This document shows, one piece after another, positions 21,095 to 31,383 of a stretch of 64,000 nt of DNA. How positions within the stretch are numbered: position 1 is the first letter of the stretch; every line of letters starts with the position of its first letter. The stretch spans positions 310,001-374,000 of the forward strand of contig JADDOH010023643.1 in the NCBI GenBank assembly GCA_016648135.1, in the 5' to 3' direction. The DNA comes from Agrypnia vestita (lineage: Eukaryota; Arthropoda; Insecta; Trichoptera; Phryganeidae). The position numbers and the translations under genes are program-made. The notes under the pieces are model-generated. The model was not told the origin of the DNA. It was given only the letters and a program-made list of their open reading frames with translations, and ran no database searches.

Positions 21095-21802
21095 ATAATA
21101 TTGTAATGGTATCTACGCACATCTCCCGAAACAGGAAATAAACAAACTAAAATCGGTATTTAATGCCGCTGCAAGACTCATTACTGGCGCATCAGTCTGC
21201 GCATATCTCACAGCATCTTTAAAACCTTCACTGGCTTAAATGTTCAGAGAGGATTGAATACAAGTTATATCTCAAAATATTCAAGGCTATTCACAACATG
21301 GCCCCTCAATACACTAACGACTTCTGTCCATTTTTCGCAAATAACAGACAACTAACTCTTCACTCAGCATCAACATCTAATACAAATAGGTTTGATGAAG
21401 TAAATCGCGTCCACAAATCGCGGTGGCTGGACCAAATTTCTGGAATAAAGTACCAAATAAACTGAGACAAACAAACAGCTTACCACAGTTCAAAAAACAA
21501 CTAAAGACGCATTTGTTTAGACAATCATATAAAAACCTATAGAAACAGACCGTTGCATCACTTCGTAATGTTCCCCACTCCTAGTATGCACTCCGCGAAA
21601 ATACGTGATTCTTTCTAGCAGTCTCAACTATTATAGTTTTAAATGATAATTTCATTTTGTGCATGTCATCTAGTGAATAAGTATGTAATAGTAATAAGTG
21701 TTTTTAGTCGGTAACTTGTTTTGTGTGAAGCGCCCTTGAGGTGAGTACTCACGAAAACGGCGCTATACAATTGATCCAAATATTATTATTATTATTATTA
21801 TA
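21095..21802 (+). pseudogene. LINE (CR1/L2-like) ORF2 end, 3' UTR and ATT tail
   Basis: From 21103 the frame reads CNGIYAHLPKQEINKLKSVF, then NAAARLITGAS, the 'xxxNAAARLxxG' hallmark near the end of ORF2. Later blocks, after frame shifts, are LKPSLA, LHSASTSNTNRF, GPNFWNKVPNKLRQ and LPQFKKQLKTHLF, which close ORF2. A 3' UTR with GCGCCCTTGAGGTGAGTACT, then CACGAAAACGGCGC, runs into an ATT repeat (21781-21801). Three other 3' ends of this family lie at 25611, 33040 and 46265. Confidence 0.85.
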
Positions 21803-22863
21803 GATACCGCTATATTATATCATAAACGGTGTCGAAAAAATAAAAGCATTTTAGCAACTCATAATATATTGCAGTTGTACGGTCCTAAAATAGTATCTGT
21901 AATGCACAGATGAACATTATCCAACATTCAAAGCATAGCCTTCGTAAATTCATGTCTATGCATTCTATCGAGGTTTTGTTTGAGGTTGTAGTTATCTAGT
22001 GAATTTTATATTACATTTTTATTTCTTGAATTAGATAAATTCGGTTTCCACGCCTGTTTCGGTTTTCTAAAACATTTATATAATGTGATTCGAATGATAA
22101 TTGTATTGTAAACTAAATGAATCAATTCATTTGTTAAAACCATCGATGTTGTATGCTTACAGCGGAGCTGAACCGAAATTTCAAAGCTATTGATTTTAAT
22201 CATAATTCTCCACGATTTGAACGCGAGCTGCCCCCGTCTACCGAGGGGTGGAATCACCTATAAAAGCGTCGTAATTCCAATAGATTGTGACGATTTTGTA
22301 CCGATTGTTTTTAACAGAGTGACAAATTTAACACTTGTTGAACAATTTAGGTAGGTACCTACATACGTATTAAATTCAGGTTAATTTTAACAGAATGATA
22401 CATCGTTAAAATTTTGAGCGTTTCTATACTCGAATATTATTATAAATTTTTTAATTAAAATTACGTAATCCTAAATAAATTTAGTTTCCGCAAAATAAAT
22501 AATTGAACTACCCATGTTTTTCTTTTTTGAATTATCGAAACCGGTGGTGGTTAAATAATTCTATTTTTTGTGATGTTAAAATTTATGAAATAAATAAATT
22601 AAAAAATAAATTGTTTGAATCTGTAAAAAACTTAAATATTTGCAAATTTACTCATATTACACATTTACCTATTATGAAAAAAGTATATGGATTAAGTGGA
22701 AATCGAACCTTGTCGCTTTGATAGCGCACTTTGAAGAACAAGCAAGGAATTTGAAAAATGAAACACACTAAAACTAGTTTATTATAGGTAGGTAACTAAT
22801 CAAATTGTTACATTTTTACAGAAGCCAACCGTACAATTTTAATAAATCTATCACAATTTAAAT
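21803..22863. other. No gene seen
   Basis: AT-rich. A GC-richer stretch at 22200-22270 contains GCCCCCGTCTACCGAGGGG. Nothing is recognisable. Confidence 0.45.
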
Positions 22864-23240
22864 CTAGCTGTTTCGTATCCGGCGTTGCCCAGGTTAAGAA
22901 TTTAGTTAAAAATACGTTTTTAGTGGGACACAAATGTTACATTGTTTTGCAAATTCTCTAATAAAAACAATGTTTCCTATTTTGATAGATAGAATTCCCT
23001 ATTTTATTATTCCCTAGAATGTCGTTTATTTTATCCACCGGGTCCCAAAGAACAAGTACGCAAAATTTGAGTTAGATCGGACAAACGGTGTACATTTGTG
23101 TAGAGAACAGGCAGACATTGGACGCGCGTATTCGAATGCAAGGTTGTGTCAAAATTTCAAGTCTATTGGCTGACTACTTTTCGAGTTTTGTGAACACAAA
23201 CATACGCAGGCAAAATTTGTATATATATACATAGATAAAT
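22864..23240 (+). repeat. RTE-type 3' end or SINE (element D)
   Basis: It begins CTAGCTGTTTCGTATCCGGC with GTTGCCCAGGTT. It later has AAAATTTGAGTTAGATCGGA, then GTGTAGAGAACAGGCAGAC, and ends in TATATATATACATAGAT. This order is common to insect RTE LINE 3' ends and their SINEs. The start resembles 42569-42610 and, in reverse, 41225-41258. Confidence 0.55.
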
Positions 23241-23640
23241 TAGATGAATCAAATATAAAGATGTACCAAAAAAAACTTATTTGGTTACTACCGTAATATG
23301 AACCCGGAGCATTTCCATGCTGGAGAACAGCGATATCAATTCGTCACATTGACAGACTAGATTTTAAATAATTTTACTATTGTAGTCTTGTGTTCATGTT
23401 GTATCTAATATTCAACGTTCAAAATCTATCAATTTTATATTGCACACTATCCCAAAAAATAAACTAATTAATTAATTCACTCTAGATGATTATTGTTATC
23501 ACTGTTTCCCGAAAAGAAAAAATCTGGAATCATATCCCGGTGGTGACTCAATATTTTTCTGTATATCTTTCTATTTGTTTCTCCTACTTTGAATATTTTT
23601 TATTATTTAATTAAGAATGTTGTTATGTTGCTAAAATAAA
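23241..23640. other. No gene seen
   Basis: AT-rich spacer without recognisable features. Confidence 0.5.
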
Positions 23641-24160
23641 TAAACCCACGTGACTAGGAAGATGGTCCTGCCGAGAAATGCAGACAAATCTGTAATACAA
23701 AAGACTACATTTTCAAAAAAAAATGCTCTAAATTTGAGGCGATTATCGAACCCCGAACGAAGTGAAATTTCTTATCGGGGTGTTTGGCGCGCCCGCTCCG
23801 AGCGCCGCCGCGCAGTAAATCAATACGGCCCATCACGGCCGCCGCGGGGCAGCCTTGCGTCTCGGCCGGCGCGCGCCCCGCCCCGCGGCCAGAGCGGGAC
23901 GGAGCACCCCCGCCCCCCACCCCCCGCCGCTCGACACGTCACAACCGTGAGGATCATATTGGATGAAGATATGCAATTGCCGTTTGCAGTCGTATTGATC
24001 GATGGCCGTGTTGAGCGCTGTGGATTGTGGATTGTGGATGGCACCTCCGCGACCCTACGTGCTCGCGTCAACCGATACGATATGCGTTGTATCGAGTTTA
24101 TTTATGTTTGCAAGCCTATCTGCCACTGCATACCTAGGTATACATCGCACCCCTAATTAA
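23640..24160. promoter_or_regulatory. GC-rich island with a 168-codon plus frame
   Basis: 23780-23945 is the most GC-rich stretch in the window, with runs such as GGCGCGCGCCCCGCCCCGCG. A plus-strand frame (23650-24156) crosses it, but its translation is low-complexity Arg/Pro/Ala and shows no domain. Opposing frames are also open, which GC-rich DNA produces by chance. A CpG-rich promoter or 5' exon is the best guess. Confidence 0.3.
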
Positions 24161-24467
24161 TATGTAAAAAAAATAGCGTTCTGAGATAATTGCATTCAAA
24201 GTTTTAATTCTCGAAAACAAATCATTATATTTTTCTTATTGTGCACCACAATTTATTTTTTAAGTGTGTGTACCTACTATCAGGAACAGTGTTTAAAAAA
24301 GACTCAAAACCCACCTTTTTGAAAAATCATTTCCATAAGTTGGTATTGTTAAACATTAAATAATATTTGATTATTTTCTTGATTACTTAGAAAATTTTTT
24401 AGAATTGGACTAGTAGTTAAATTTAATTGATTATTAATAATATTTTTTTACATTACATGCCTTACTA
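24160..24467. other. No gene seen
   Basis: AT-rich sequence just 3' of the PLE-4 stop codon. I could not find the hammerhead-like tail expected there. Confidence 0.45.
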
Positions 24468-24900
24468 TTATTCTAAATTACTCAATTTCAGACCAGAATT
24501 ATTTATGTGTAAAATAGAAAGTCCAATTTTTTTCTCAAAACCATGATCATTTTCTAATAAATGATTTGCAAATTCAGAAAAACCATGATTATTCAGACAT
24601 CTCAAATGCTCTTTAACTCTTACATTGAAATTCATACCGGTTTTTCCAATATAATTACAATGTTTACACGACAGTTTATAAACACCTGAATTGTTAAATA
24701 TATTATCTTTATCTTTACAATTTATGAGAAGTTTCCTTATATTATTATTTGTATAAAATGTAGGTATAAGATTTTTTGTTAGATATTCTGAAATTTGATT
24801 CCAAAATTTATTAATATATAAAATTCTTCGCCAATAATCGTTATTATTGGCGAAGAATTTGTATAAAAAATGGTTAGTTATATTTTTCTTTAATTCATTT
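24468..24900 (-). pseudogene. Penelope-like GIY-YIG endonuclease fragment (PLE-4)
   Basis: One uninterrupted minus-strand frame of about 144 codons ends at a stop at 24468-24470. It opens NELKKNITNHFLYKFF, passes DYWRRILYINKFWNQISE and TKNLIPTFYTNNNIRKLL, then enters the nuclease: SGVYKLSCKHCNYIGKTG (about 24630-24690), FNVRVKEHLRC and SEFANHLLENDHGFEKKI. The GVY...YIG pair, the Arg and the EH of the KEH block match PLE GIY-YIG domains, which include a Cys-x2-Cys insertion (CKHC) as here. The reverse transcriptase is missing, with stops just upstream. The nuclease would nick target DNA to prime reverse transcription. Confidence 0.9.
24821..24860. repeat. Perfect 18-bp inverted repeat inside PLE-4
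   Basis: AAATTCTTCGCCAATAAT, loop CGTT, then its exact complement. It lies inside the open PLE-4 frame and encodes KFFANNND and WRRIL on either side without breaking it. Confidence 0.85.
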
Positions 24901-25610
24901 TTTAATTTTTATTAATTCATTCATTTAAATGCGATTTGTTTTAAATTTAAAAAATAAATCTTTATTTTTTTTTCGAATTTTCTCTTCGAGTGGGATTAAT
25001 TAACGACTTAAATTATTGTAATAATCGTAGTATGGCGCAGGGATCTTTTTTTCTTCATAGTTTCAAATTCATTAAAACGCTGTTTCTTAATACGTAACTT
25101 TAAATATCACGTATTATGAATTATGAAATACCAAGATTGTATTTTCAGTCTTCAAATTTTGTAAATTTTTTTGTCAAAAATACACAATTTTGACTAGTCA
25201 TAGTCTAAGACCAGGGGTTCAATACAAAAGGTAGACACTATAATAGTAGGTACATAATATGTGTACATTAAGTATGTCAAGATGTCAAATTTTGAGTCTT
25301 GACTATTGTCCCAGGAGAACCGAGACCGATAAACCGAAATCTTAGATCTGATCTGCCAATTTATCAATTCTAAAGTATATCCAGGGCTTTCCCTTAAAAA
25401 AATCTTGTGTAGTTAGTTGTAGGTAGGTATTTTTCAGGAGTGCCAAATTAATGTTAGAAAAGAAAAACATTACAAATGGTGTAAAATCCATAAATATTTT
25501 TTTCTTGTAAAAAAATATATATTCATAATAATAATTAGCATAAAATATCACTTTTAATGCTTATAGCACTATTTGCATTACGAAAAGAAAAAGATTATGA
25601 CAAATAAAAT
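24901..25610. other. No gene seen
   Basis: AT-rich. The PLE-4 frame decays into stops at about 24915-24925, and no reverse transcriptase block could be followed. Confidence 0.45.
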
Positions 25611-25955
25611 TTATTATTAATAATAATAATAATAATAATAATTGGATAATTTGTATAGCGCCGTTTTCGCGAAATACTCACCTCAAGGGCGCTTTACACA
25701 GAGAAATTATTATCTTACAAGACAACTTACTGCTAGAAAAGAAAAAACTTATTTACTATTACTTATTCACTAGGTGGCATACAAGAAGTGGAATTAAAAT
25801 TGAGTACTATAATAGTTTGTGAGTCCCTGAAAGAATTATGTGTTTTCGCGGAGTGCACAATATGAGTGGAAAACATTAGCTAGCGTTGTTGTGGTTAGAC
25901 TTTATAGGTTTTTATAGGATTGTCTAAATAAATGCGTCTTAAGTTGTTATTAATA
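25611..25955 (-). pseudogene. CR1/L2-like LINE 3' end, minus strand
   Basis: A TTATTAATAATAATAATAAT tail on the left is followed by GCGCCGTTTTCGCGAAATAC, then CTCACCTCAAGGGCGCTTTA, the reverse complement of 21725-21775. It continues through CTAGGTGGCATACAAG and CGCGGAGTGCAC to a residual ORF2 end at about 25930. Confidence 0.75.
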
Positions 25956-27239
25956 GCACTATTTCTTGGTAAACAATAAAACCACGAACTCATGCATCAA
26001 CCCTGTAAAAGTAGCTCACAATTTACCAGTCAGGTAAATCTGAGTAAGGCACTGCCAATAAAAAATTGACGGAATGTTGTCAGACAATAAAAAGATACCG
26101 AGAAACCAGGGAATTCAGATCGCAACGCGGAAAAAGAAAAGGGTGTACACAATGCGTAATATTTTGGTCAGCAAAAATATTTTAATAAATCATCTGTGCG
26201 GCCATATAATATTGTGAGTCGGACGGCAAAGTTGTCCATTTTTATTTGCCAAAGTTACGGCGAATGTACAAAGTATTATTTGCAAAAGCTGGACACCGTG
26301 ACAGGGTGTACAAAAACAAAATTATTAATTGTTTGTCTCAGTCGTTCGCCAGAAGTGCGTACAAGAGAAGCTAAATAAATAGGTATAGCAAATACCATAA
26401 ATCAAGATTCGCGCTTTACGCTTTGTTCCGCGCGATGAAACCGAAGACTAAGCCGAGTAATTGTACTCTCATTCAAAAAGTCCTGATACGACGATCGCGT
26501 CAAGCTTATCACGTGGTAGGTGATTCGGACGTTTTGACTGCGTGGATTGGTTTTGCTTGTTCGTATTGTTGTCGTTTTGTGTGGAAATGGTGTTACAGTC
26601 AAATCGCGAGTCGTGACAAGCGCCAACGTACCGGAGCTGTGGAAATAAATGAAAACGATGAAATGTTGGCTTAATTTTTTGCCTCGCTCGCGGTTCGTAT
26701 TGGAAACAGGGAAAATGTAGATATTTAATGTATAGGCATTTAAAAAATATGTCTGCGAAGGTGTTGTACATATATCTAGAAATTTATATAAAAATTTAAA
26801 TAATTTCCGCCTATGTCTACGGTATTATGACGTGGTTATGATGGGTTTGTAAGATCAAAGTGAATAATTAACCCCGATATAAGAAAACTCTGCTAAAAAT
26901 AATAATTTAATGCTAATTATTTTTTTCCATATTTTTAAATAATAATATAAAAATAACTAGAAGTAATAAGGTGATACTGATGGGTTATTTATATTTTTCA
27001 AGCATTTATTTTTTTAAATGACAACACAAATGTAACAGAAAAATGCACACATTCGCGTGACGTAATAGGTGTCACACTTTGTTGTTTTAGGTTGCCTAGC
27101 GACACGGAATCAACAGCTACCAATAATTGTGTGCCCGTGTAGTATAAATATAATTTGTTTAATTTTTATATACTGAGATACCTACATGATTCTCAAATAA
27201 TTGTGAATTAATTTTAATTGTGTAAATTGTAAAAAAATA
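25956..27239. other. Unassigned, with a GC-richer part at 26200-26680
   Basis: Small frames overlap on both strands at 26423-26674 and 26402-26771, and none is recognisable. The balance of bases is closer to 45% GC there than in the flanks. 26750-27239 is AT-rich. No repeat match. Confidence 0.3.
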
Positions 27240-27560
27240 CGTATTAGGAATGAATGTAAAGCTGATCTCAGCATAATTAATAGAATTAAAAAAGGGTCGC
27301 TCAGGTGGTTTGGGGATGTTGAGCGAATGAATGAGGAAAGAATGGTAAGAAAGGTCTACCGTGGAAGACGTGGCACGACCAGATTAACCAGATAGGTACT
27401 GGAAGATGGTCTTGTTAGAAGCCTCAGCAATCGTCGAGCTTGCATGCGAAGATGTATGTATGAGACGAGAGTTTTATATCAGGACAGAAGAGTGTGGTGC
27501 TCTATTCTCTCTGCTTACCCCCACGGGGAAATGGTATGATGGTAAGTTAGTTAGTAAAAA
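27240..27560 (+). pseudogene. LINE (RTE-like) ORF2 end
   Basis: Blocks in order: NECKADLSIINRIKKGSLRW, then GDVERMNEERMVRKVYRG; EDGLVRSLSNRRACMRRCM; VLYQDRRVW and AYPHGEMV, with frame changes. It has the same layout as 8741-9275. The last part gives way to the 3' UTR GAAATGGTATGATGGTAAGT. Confidence 0.75.
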
Positions 27561-27574
27561 GTATATAAATTCAG

Positions 27575-27895
27575 ATGTTATTGGGTAATGAAAAAGTTTT
27601 TTTTATGTTTTCGCGTCCCACAGAATCATCTGTGTGGAGTTTTTCCGAAGTTTCGGATCCCATTGCAGGGTTCATCATCAAGGCTGGTGTCGAATCAATG
27701 GAACATCGTCCAGGGAGGTCACGCACATACCGTAGAATATTACTGCAGAATGTTTATAAACGAAAATACATAATTGTTTTTATCTTATTGTTACGGTATG
27801 TATTTACGATTTACGTGCGCTTAAAGCACAATAAAATACAAAACGTTCACCGATTAGTGTTGTTAAAATGGCAGATTGATCACTCTATCGAATAA
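27575..27895 (+). other. Unrecognised open frame near a shared repeat motif
   Basis: A 106-codon frame begins MLLGNEKVFFMFSRPTESSV. The DNA motif CGGATCCCATTGCAGGGTTC (27654-27673) nearly matches CGGATCTCATTGCAGGGTCC at 40973-40992, so at least part of this is a dispersed repeat and not a host gene. Confidence 0.3.
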
Positions 27896-28237
27896 GTTTT
27901 TTATAATATTGTGAATATACATATATCATTGGATAGTTTTCAACTGGGTTTATTGAAAAATAATATTTAGCTATTGTATTATAATTATACATCTACAATA
28001 TTTAAAGCAATGGAAAAATACAAATTGTAATTCTGAAAGTACATGGGTAAAAAACGGTACAAATCATCACGCAACTTAGCAATTATTTTTAAATGCCACT
28101 GATTAAGTAATTATAGAAAAGAATGAATAATAATTCTAATTGTTTTATGCGACCCTATTTTTATTTATAAATAAACAATACATACAATTTTATTCATATT
28201 TTTTAATTGAAAAAAAATTGAATCCGGTTTAACCTCA
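27896..28237. other. No gene seen
   Basis: AT-rich left flank of the P element. Confidence 0.5.
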
Positions 28238-28246
28238 GGTTAACAC

Positions 28247-28270
28247 TTAGAGTATATACAATCCATAGAG
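28247..28270 (+). repeat. P-element left terminal inverted repeat
   Basis: It starts TTAGAGTATATA and ends CCATAGAG, and is the exact complement of 31351-31374. The flanking GGTTAACAC at 28238-28246 is repeated at the other side. Confidence 0.95.
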
Positions 28271-28746
28271 ACCATATTATTTCGAAACTTGTAAGAATTT
28301 TGTTAAAAGAGGCGTGGTCATTCGGTGAGACTGGACAATTCGTTTTTAACACGTGTTTGTAATTTGTTGCTAAAACAGGGCTACCACAAATGAACGATTC
28401 TCTGTGAATTCTCTTACAATAAAGTAGCAATAAATGATAATGCCTTTTATATGTGGGTAAATTTATTTATTTTAATTTATTTTATTACAATTTTAAATAT
28501 CACCACAACAATAATTATATAAGGAACTGCAATAATAATAATAATTATTATTATAATCGAGGATTATTTATATCATATCAAACATAAACATTTAGTTATC
28601 TGCATTTGTACAAATATTTAGAAAATTACGTTATTTACATAATATACATTGTTTGTATATACACATAAAATACATTGTTTGAAAAAACAATATGATGAAG
28701 TACATTAATGGAATTAATAATAAATATAAAATTTTAATATAGTACG

Positions 28747-29667
28747 CTATTGATTTTGGAAGATAATTAATCTGTTGAAATGTTGTCTCACTCTGACGGT
28801 AGGTTGTACCGCTGATTTGATCAGAAAGTGTAGCCTGACATCTAAATATTTAGAAGCAACTGCCTTAATTAGGTGAACAGTATGGTTCTCCAGCGGTGAC
28901 TGGTCTAGCATGTGAGAAAGTAATATATTAAAACAATCTACAGTTAGGAATATTTTTAAGACCCTGTTGACTAAATATTCTAATGAAAAGTGAGGATTCA
29001 TTCTTTTTCCTCCACTACGGTTAAGAGCTTCTCTAAAAACGCGTTCACTATGTGTGCAAATTAAAATAACGTCATCTGATGGATATACTAACCCCCCTCT
29101 ATCTTTTTGTGCAATTAATGAATTTCGCAAAGTTGTCTTAAAGCCAATAAGGGCAGAAAGACAATTCTCACATTTAATTTTTTTATTTAGATGCCTGACA
29201 ACAAAACCACAAATATAAATTATACAACTCTCCACATACTGACTGCACATATATTCAGGAATATCGTCGAAAGGCAAAGTATTTTCGAAACTCAATTCGT
29301 CATCACGTAATAATTTTAATTTGGAGGAGGAACAGTTTATAATGTTGACAGAATTATTTGAATTACAGTTAAGTATACTAATTTGATCTAAAGGTATGCA
29401 GTTTCCATTTACATTATCTTTGATTTCTGCGCGTATAAGTAATTTCTTGTACGCGGACTTAAATTGGCTAACGGTTGGGTTGTTATTATAACCACCATGT
29501 GAGCGTATAGCTCCGAAAAATAATTCGATATGGTCTTGATTAAATTTGTACATCGTTAGATATTTTAACACTGGGGACTCTGACATTAAATACGTCTTAA
29601 CTAATAATTGTAAACTTTCTATGCAAACTCGAAAACCCAAAAACCCCACTTCTAGCAACTCTCCCAT
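28747..29667 (-). CDS. P-element transposase, C-terminal half (306 codons)
   Basis: This frame encodes the C-terminal part of a P-element/THAP9-type transposase, which excises and inserts the element by binding its ends with GTP as a cofactor. The signature is at residues 40-70: MYKFNQDHIELFFGAIRS followed by HGGYNNNPTVSQFKSAYK. The Q-D-H-x-E-L-F-F-G-x-I-R-x-x-GG-x-NNNP block, with the acidic residue of the RNase-H-like active site, is diagnostic of this family. Downstream come a C-x2-C pair (KCENCLSAL) and the ALNRSGGKRMNP segment. The frame is intact to the stop, but the Met chosen lies in a 156-bp repeat. A splice-acceptor-like CTAG just after GELL suggests the real exon starts near 29651. 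The N-terminal catalytic half is missing, so the protein is not expected to work. Confidence 0.9.
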   Translation of the reverse strand: MGELLEVGFLGFRVCIESLQLLVKTYLMSESPVLKYLTMYKFNQDHIELFFGAIRSHGGYNNNPTVSQFKSAYKKLLIRAEIKDNVNGNCIPLDQISILNCNSNNSVNIINCSSSKLKLLRDDELSFENTLPFDDIPEYMCSQYVESCIIYICGFVVRHLNKKIKCENCLSALIGFKTTLRNSLIAQKDRGGLVYPSDDVILICTHSERVFREALNRSGGKRMNPHFSLEYLVNRVLKIFLTVDCFNILLSHMLDQSPLENHTVHLIKAVASKYLDVRLHFLIKSAVQPTVRVRQHFNRLIIFQNQ

Positions 29668-30085
29668 GTATACTGTCGAATTTGTAGACTGAAAGTAATA
29701 ATATCGATTAAATTTAAAGCTTTCAAAAACTCAATACAACGATTTTAGGTAAATCATACTATCTATACATACATGGCCAACGACTTCATTACATGAAGGG
29801 ATCACTTCTAGCAACTCTCCCATGTTTTCTGTCGAATTTGTAGACTGAAAGTAATAATATTGATTAAATTTAAAGTTTTCAAAAAATTAATACAACGATT
29901 TTAGGTAAAACGTACTATCAAAACATACATGGCCAACGACTGCATTACATGAAGGAATCACTTTAAGCAACTCTCCCATGTTTACTGTCGAATTTGTAGA
30001 CTGAATGTAATAATGTCGATTAAATTTAAAGTTTATGAAAAATTAATATACCTAACGATTTTAGGTAAAACATAATATCGATGGC
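29657..30085. repeat. Three tandem 156-bp units inside the P element
   Basis: AACTCTCCCATGT starts at 29657, 29813 and 29969, a period of exactly 156. The motifs ACTGTCGAATTTGTAGACTG and CAACGATTTTAGGTAAA recur in each, with few differences. The third copy is partial. Each copy holds an ATG GGA GAG TTG start-like stretch on the minus strand. The array sits where the central part of the transposase should be. Confidence 0.9.
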
Positions 30086-30362
30086 TCCTACGTATGCTAT
30101 TATAACCCATAAATCGAAAATTTTTAGTTTTTTTATGTTTTTCTTATTTCTTATATCTTTATAACAAAGAAATAAAAACATTTTGCAATTAATTACGTTT
30201 TTTTTTCAGATGTATTTTATAAGGCAATGTATATTTATACCGGATGAAAATATACTACTTCATATACTAGGAGTTTCAGAATGCACACCGTATAAATTGG
30301 CAATTTAAGAAATTTTTTATGTAACGAAAAACGAATAAAGAATGAACACTATAGGTACTTAC

Positions 30363-30563
30363 TCTATCAAAAGCCAGTTCTGCTCTTGAATAATTCGTAG
30401 GAACGGCAAATTTTTTTATTCGAACTAATTTGTTTTCTTTCCTTCTGTCAAAATGTACATTCAAGAAGTGATCTGAGCAAACACAACTGTGATTTCCGGG
30501 ATTCCAATTAATCCTTCCCACAGCATGGATCCATTCACTTTTTTTACTTCATTATTTGGGAAC
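30363..30563 (-). pseudogene. THAP domain exon 2 (one-base lesion)
   Basis: THAP domains are C2CH zinc-binding DNA-binding modules that P transposases use to recognise their ends. This exon begins after an acceptor TTTTTTGTAG and reads FPNNEVKK, then after a one-base loss near 30541 WIHAVGRINWNPGNHSCVCS, then DHF (the C-x2-H pair), and FAVPTNY, the AVPT box. It ends in ELAFDR at a perfect donor GTAAGT (30362-30357). Apart from the single indel, all THAP landmarks are present. Confidence 0.88.
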
Positions 30564-31026
30564 CTACAAAAAATGATATCCCAATCCGAATACTTTAAAT
30601 AATAAATAATAAATAATTTGTATTCTAAAATTTTAAGCACAGCCCTGTCGGTCCAATATGCTTTGTCATAAAAATACCACATTGAGCTTAGTTAGATCCA
30701 TACAATGTAGTGCCTTCTCATTCTTACTCCTAAAAATTCAGAATTTTTAAAGGAGAAAAAAAGAGACGGATATATTTTAAAATGTCGGCTATCTAAGTAA
30801 ATAATTTTACAGTTCGTATTGATTGAATATTCATAGACATATTTTGATTTAAGTCATCAAAAACATCTTCAAAATAGCATTCTCAGAATTATTTGTGTAA
30901 TAAAATCAATCAAAAATAAACGTTCTAGGATTTTTTAAACAAAAGTAAATGTTTGCACTTGGTTTGTTGTTAAAATTATGAAATAAAACGTATATATGTA
31001 AAATTTTCATATTTTGGATAAAATAC

Positions 31027-31097
31027 CTGTGATAACTGATATGTTTCTTCCCGTTTCCAGTCCTATTGGAACACCCCTTCATTGCACAAGAAGGCAT
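31027..31097 (-). CDS. THAP domain exon 1
   Basis: From the ATG at 31095-31097 it reads MPSCAMKGCSNRTGNGKKHI, then SYH, ending in AG|GTATTT. The C-x4-C pair and the SYHRFP stretch, completed when joined in phase to exon 2 across a 463-bp intron (30564-31026), are the classical start of a THAP protein. A short upstream in-frame extension exists but has no THAP character, so this ATG was chosen. Confidence 0.88.
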
Positions 31098-31350
31098 ATC
31101 AATTTTGTGTAATATTTGCACGTAAACACACAATAATTTATCGAAAATACGGATAACAAATCTGTCAGCTCTGCCGGTCTCTGCCCGAGTTTTGAAACTC
31201 GGGCAAAGAGAACCCTTACAAAGCAATTAAAGACGTACCCGACCGGGTGATCTTTTTTGTCCCTTTTTGTCTTATGTGTCACTATATTGTTAAAACTGAG
31301 TAAGCTTTATGTTACCACGCGTACGGGTTTGGTAAAATGTTTAGTTATCC

Positions 31351-31374
31351 CTCTATGGATTGTATATACTCTAA
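31351..31374 (-). repeat. P-element right terminal inverted repeat
   Basis: Exact complement of 28247-28270, followed by the direct repeat GGTTAACAC at 31375-31383. Confidence 0.95.
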
Positions 31375-31383
31375 GGTTAACAC

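Larger units (their letters stand above)
28247..31374 (-). mobile_element. P-element-like transposon with TIRs, 3,128 bp
   Basis: The element is bounded by perfect 24-bp terminal inverted repeats at 28247-28270 (TTAGAGTATATACAATCCAT...) and 31351-31374. The direct repeat GGTTAACAC flanks them at 28238-28246 and 31375-31383. P elements make 8-bp duplications, so one shared base is probably part of the repeat. The coding strand is minus. The right side carries a split THAP domain and the left side the C-terminal half of the transposase. The length is close to that of the Drosophila P element, but the middle of the transposase is absent and replaced in part by a 156-bp triplication, so it should be non-autonomous. 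Confidence 0.95.

Noticed and set aside
22351..22370. TAGGTAGGTACCTACATAC palindromes as regulatory sites
   Set aside because: Such motifs are scattered all over the window and look like background of this genome.
23650..24156. 168-codon frame as a real protein
   Set aside because: Low-complexity Arg/Pro/Ala through a CpG-rich block, opposing frames equally open, no domain or splice structure.
28203..28430. 75-codon minus frame at the P-element edge
   Set aside because: It overlaps the terminal repeat and flank and has no homology.
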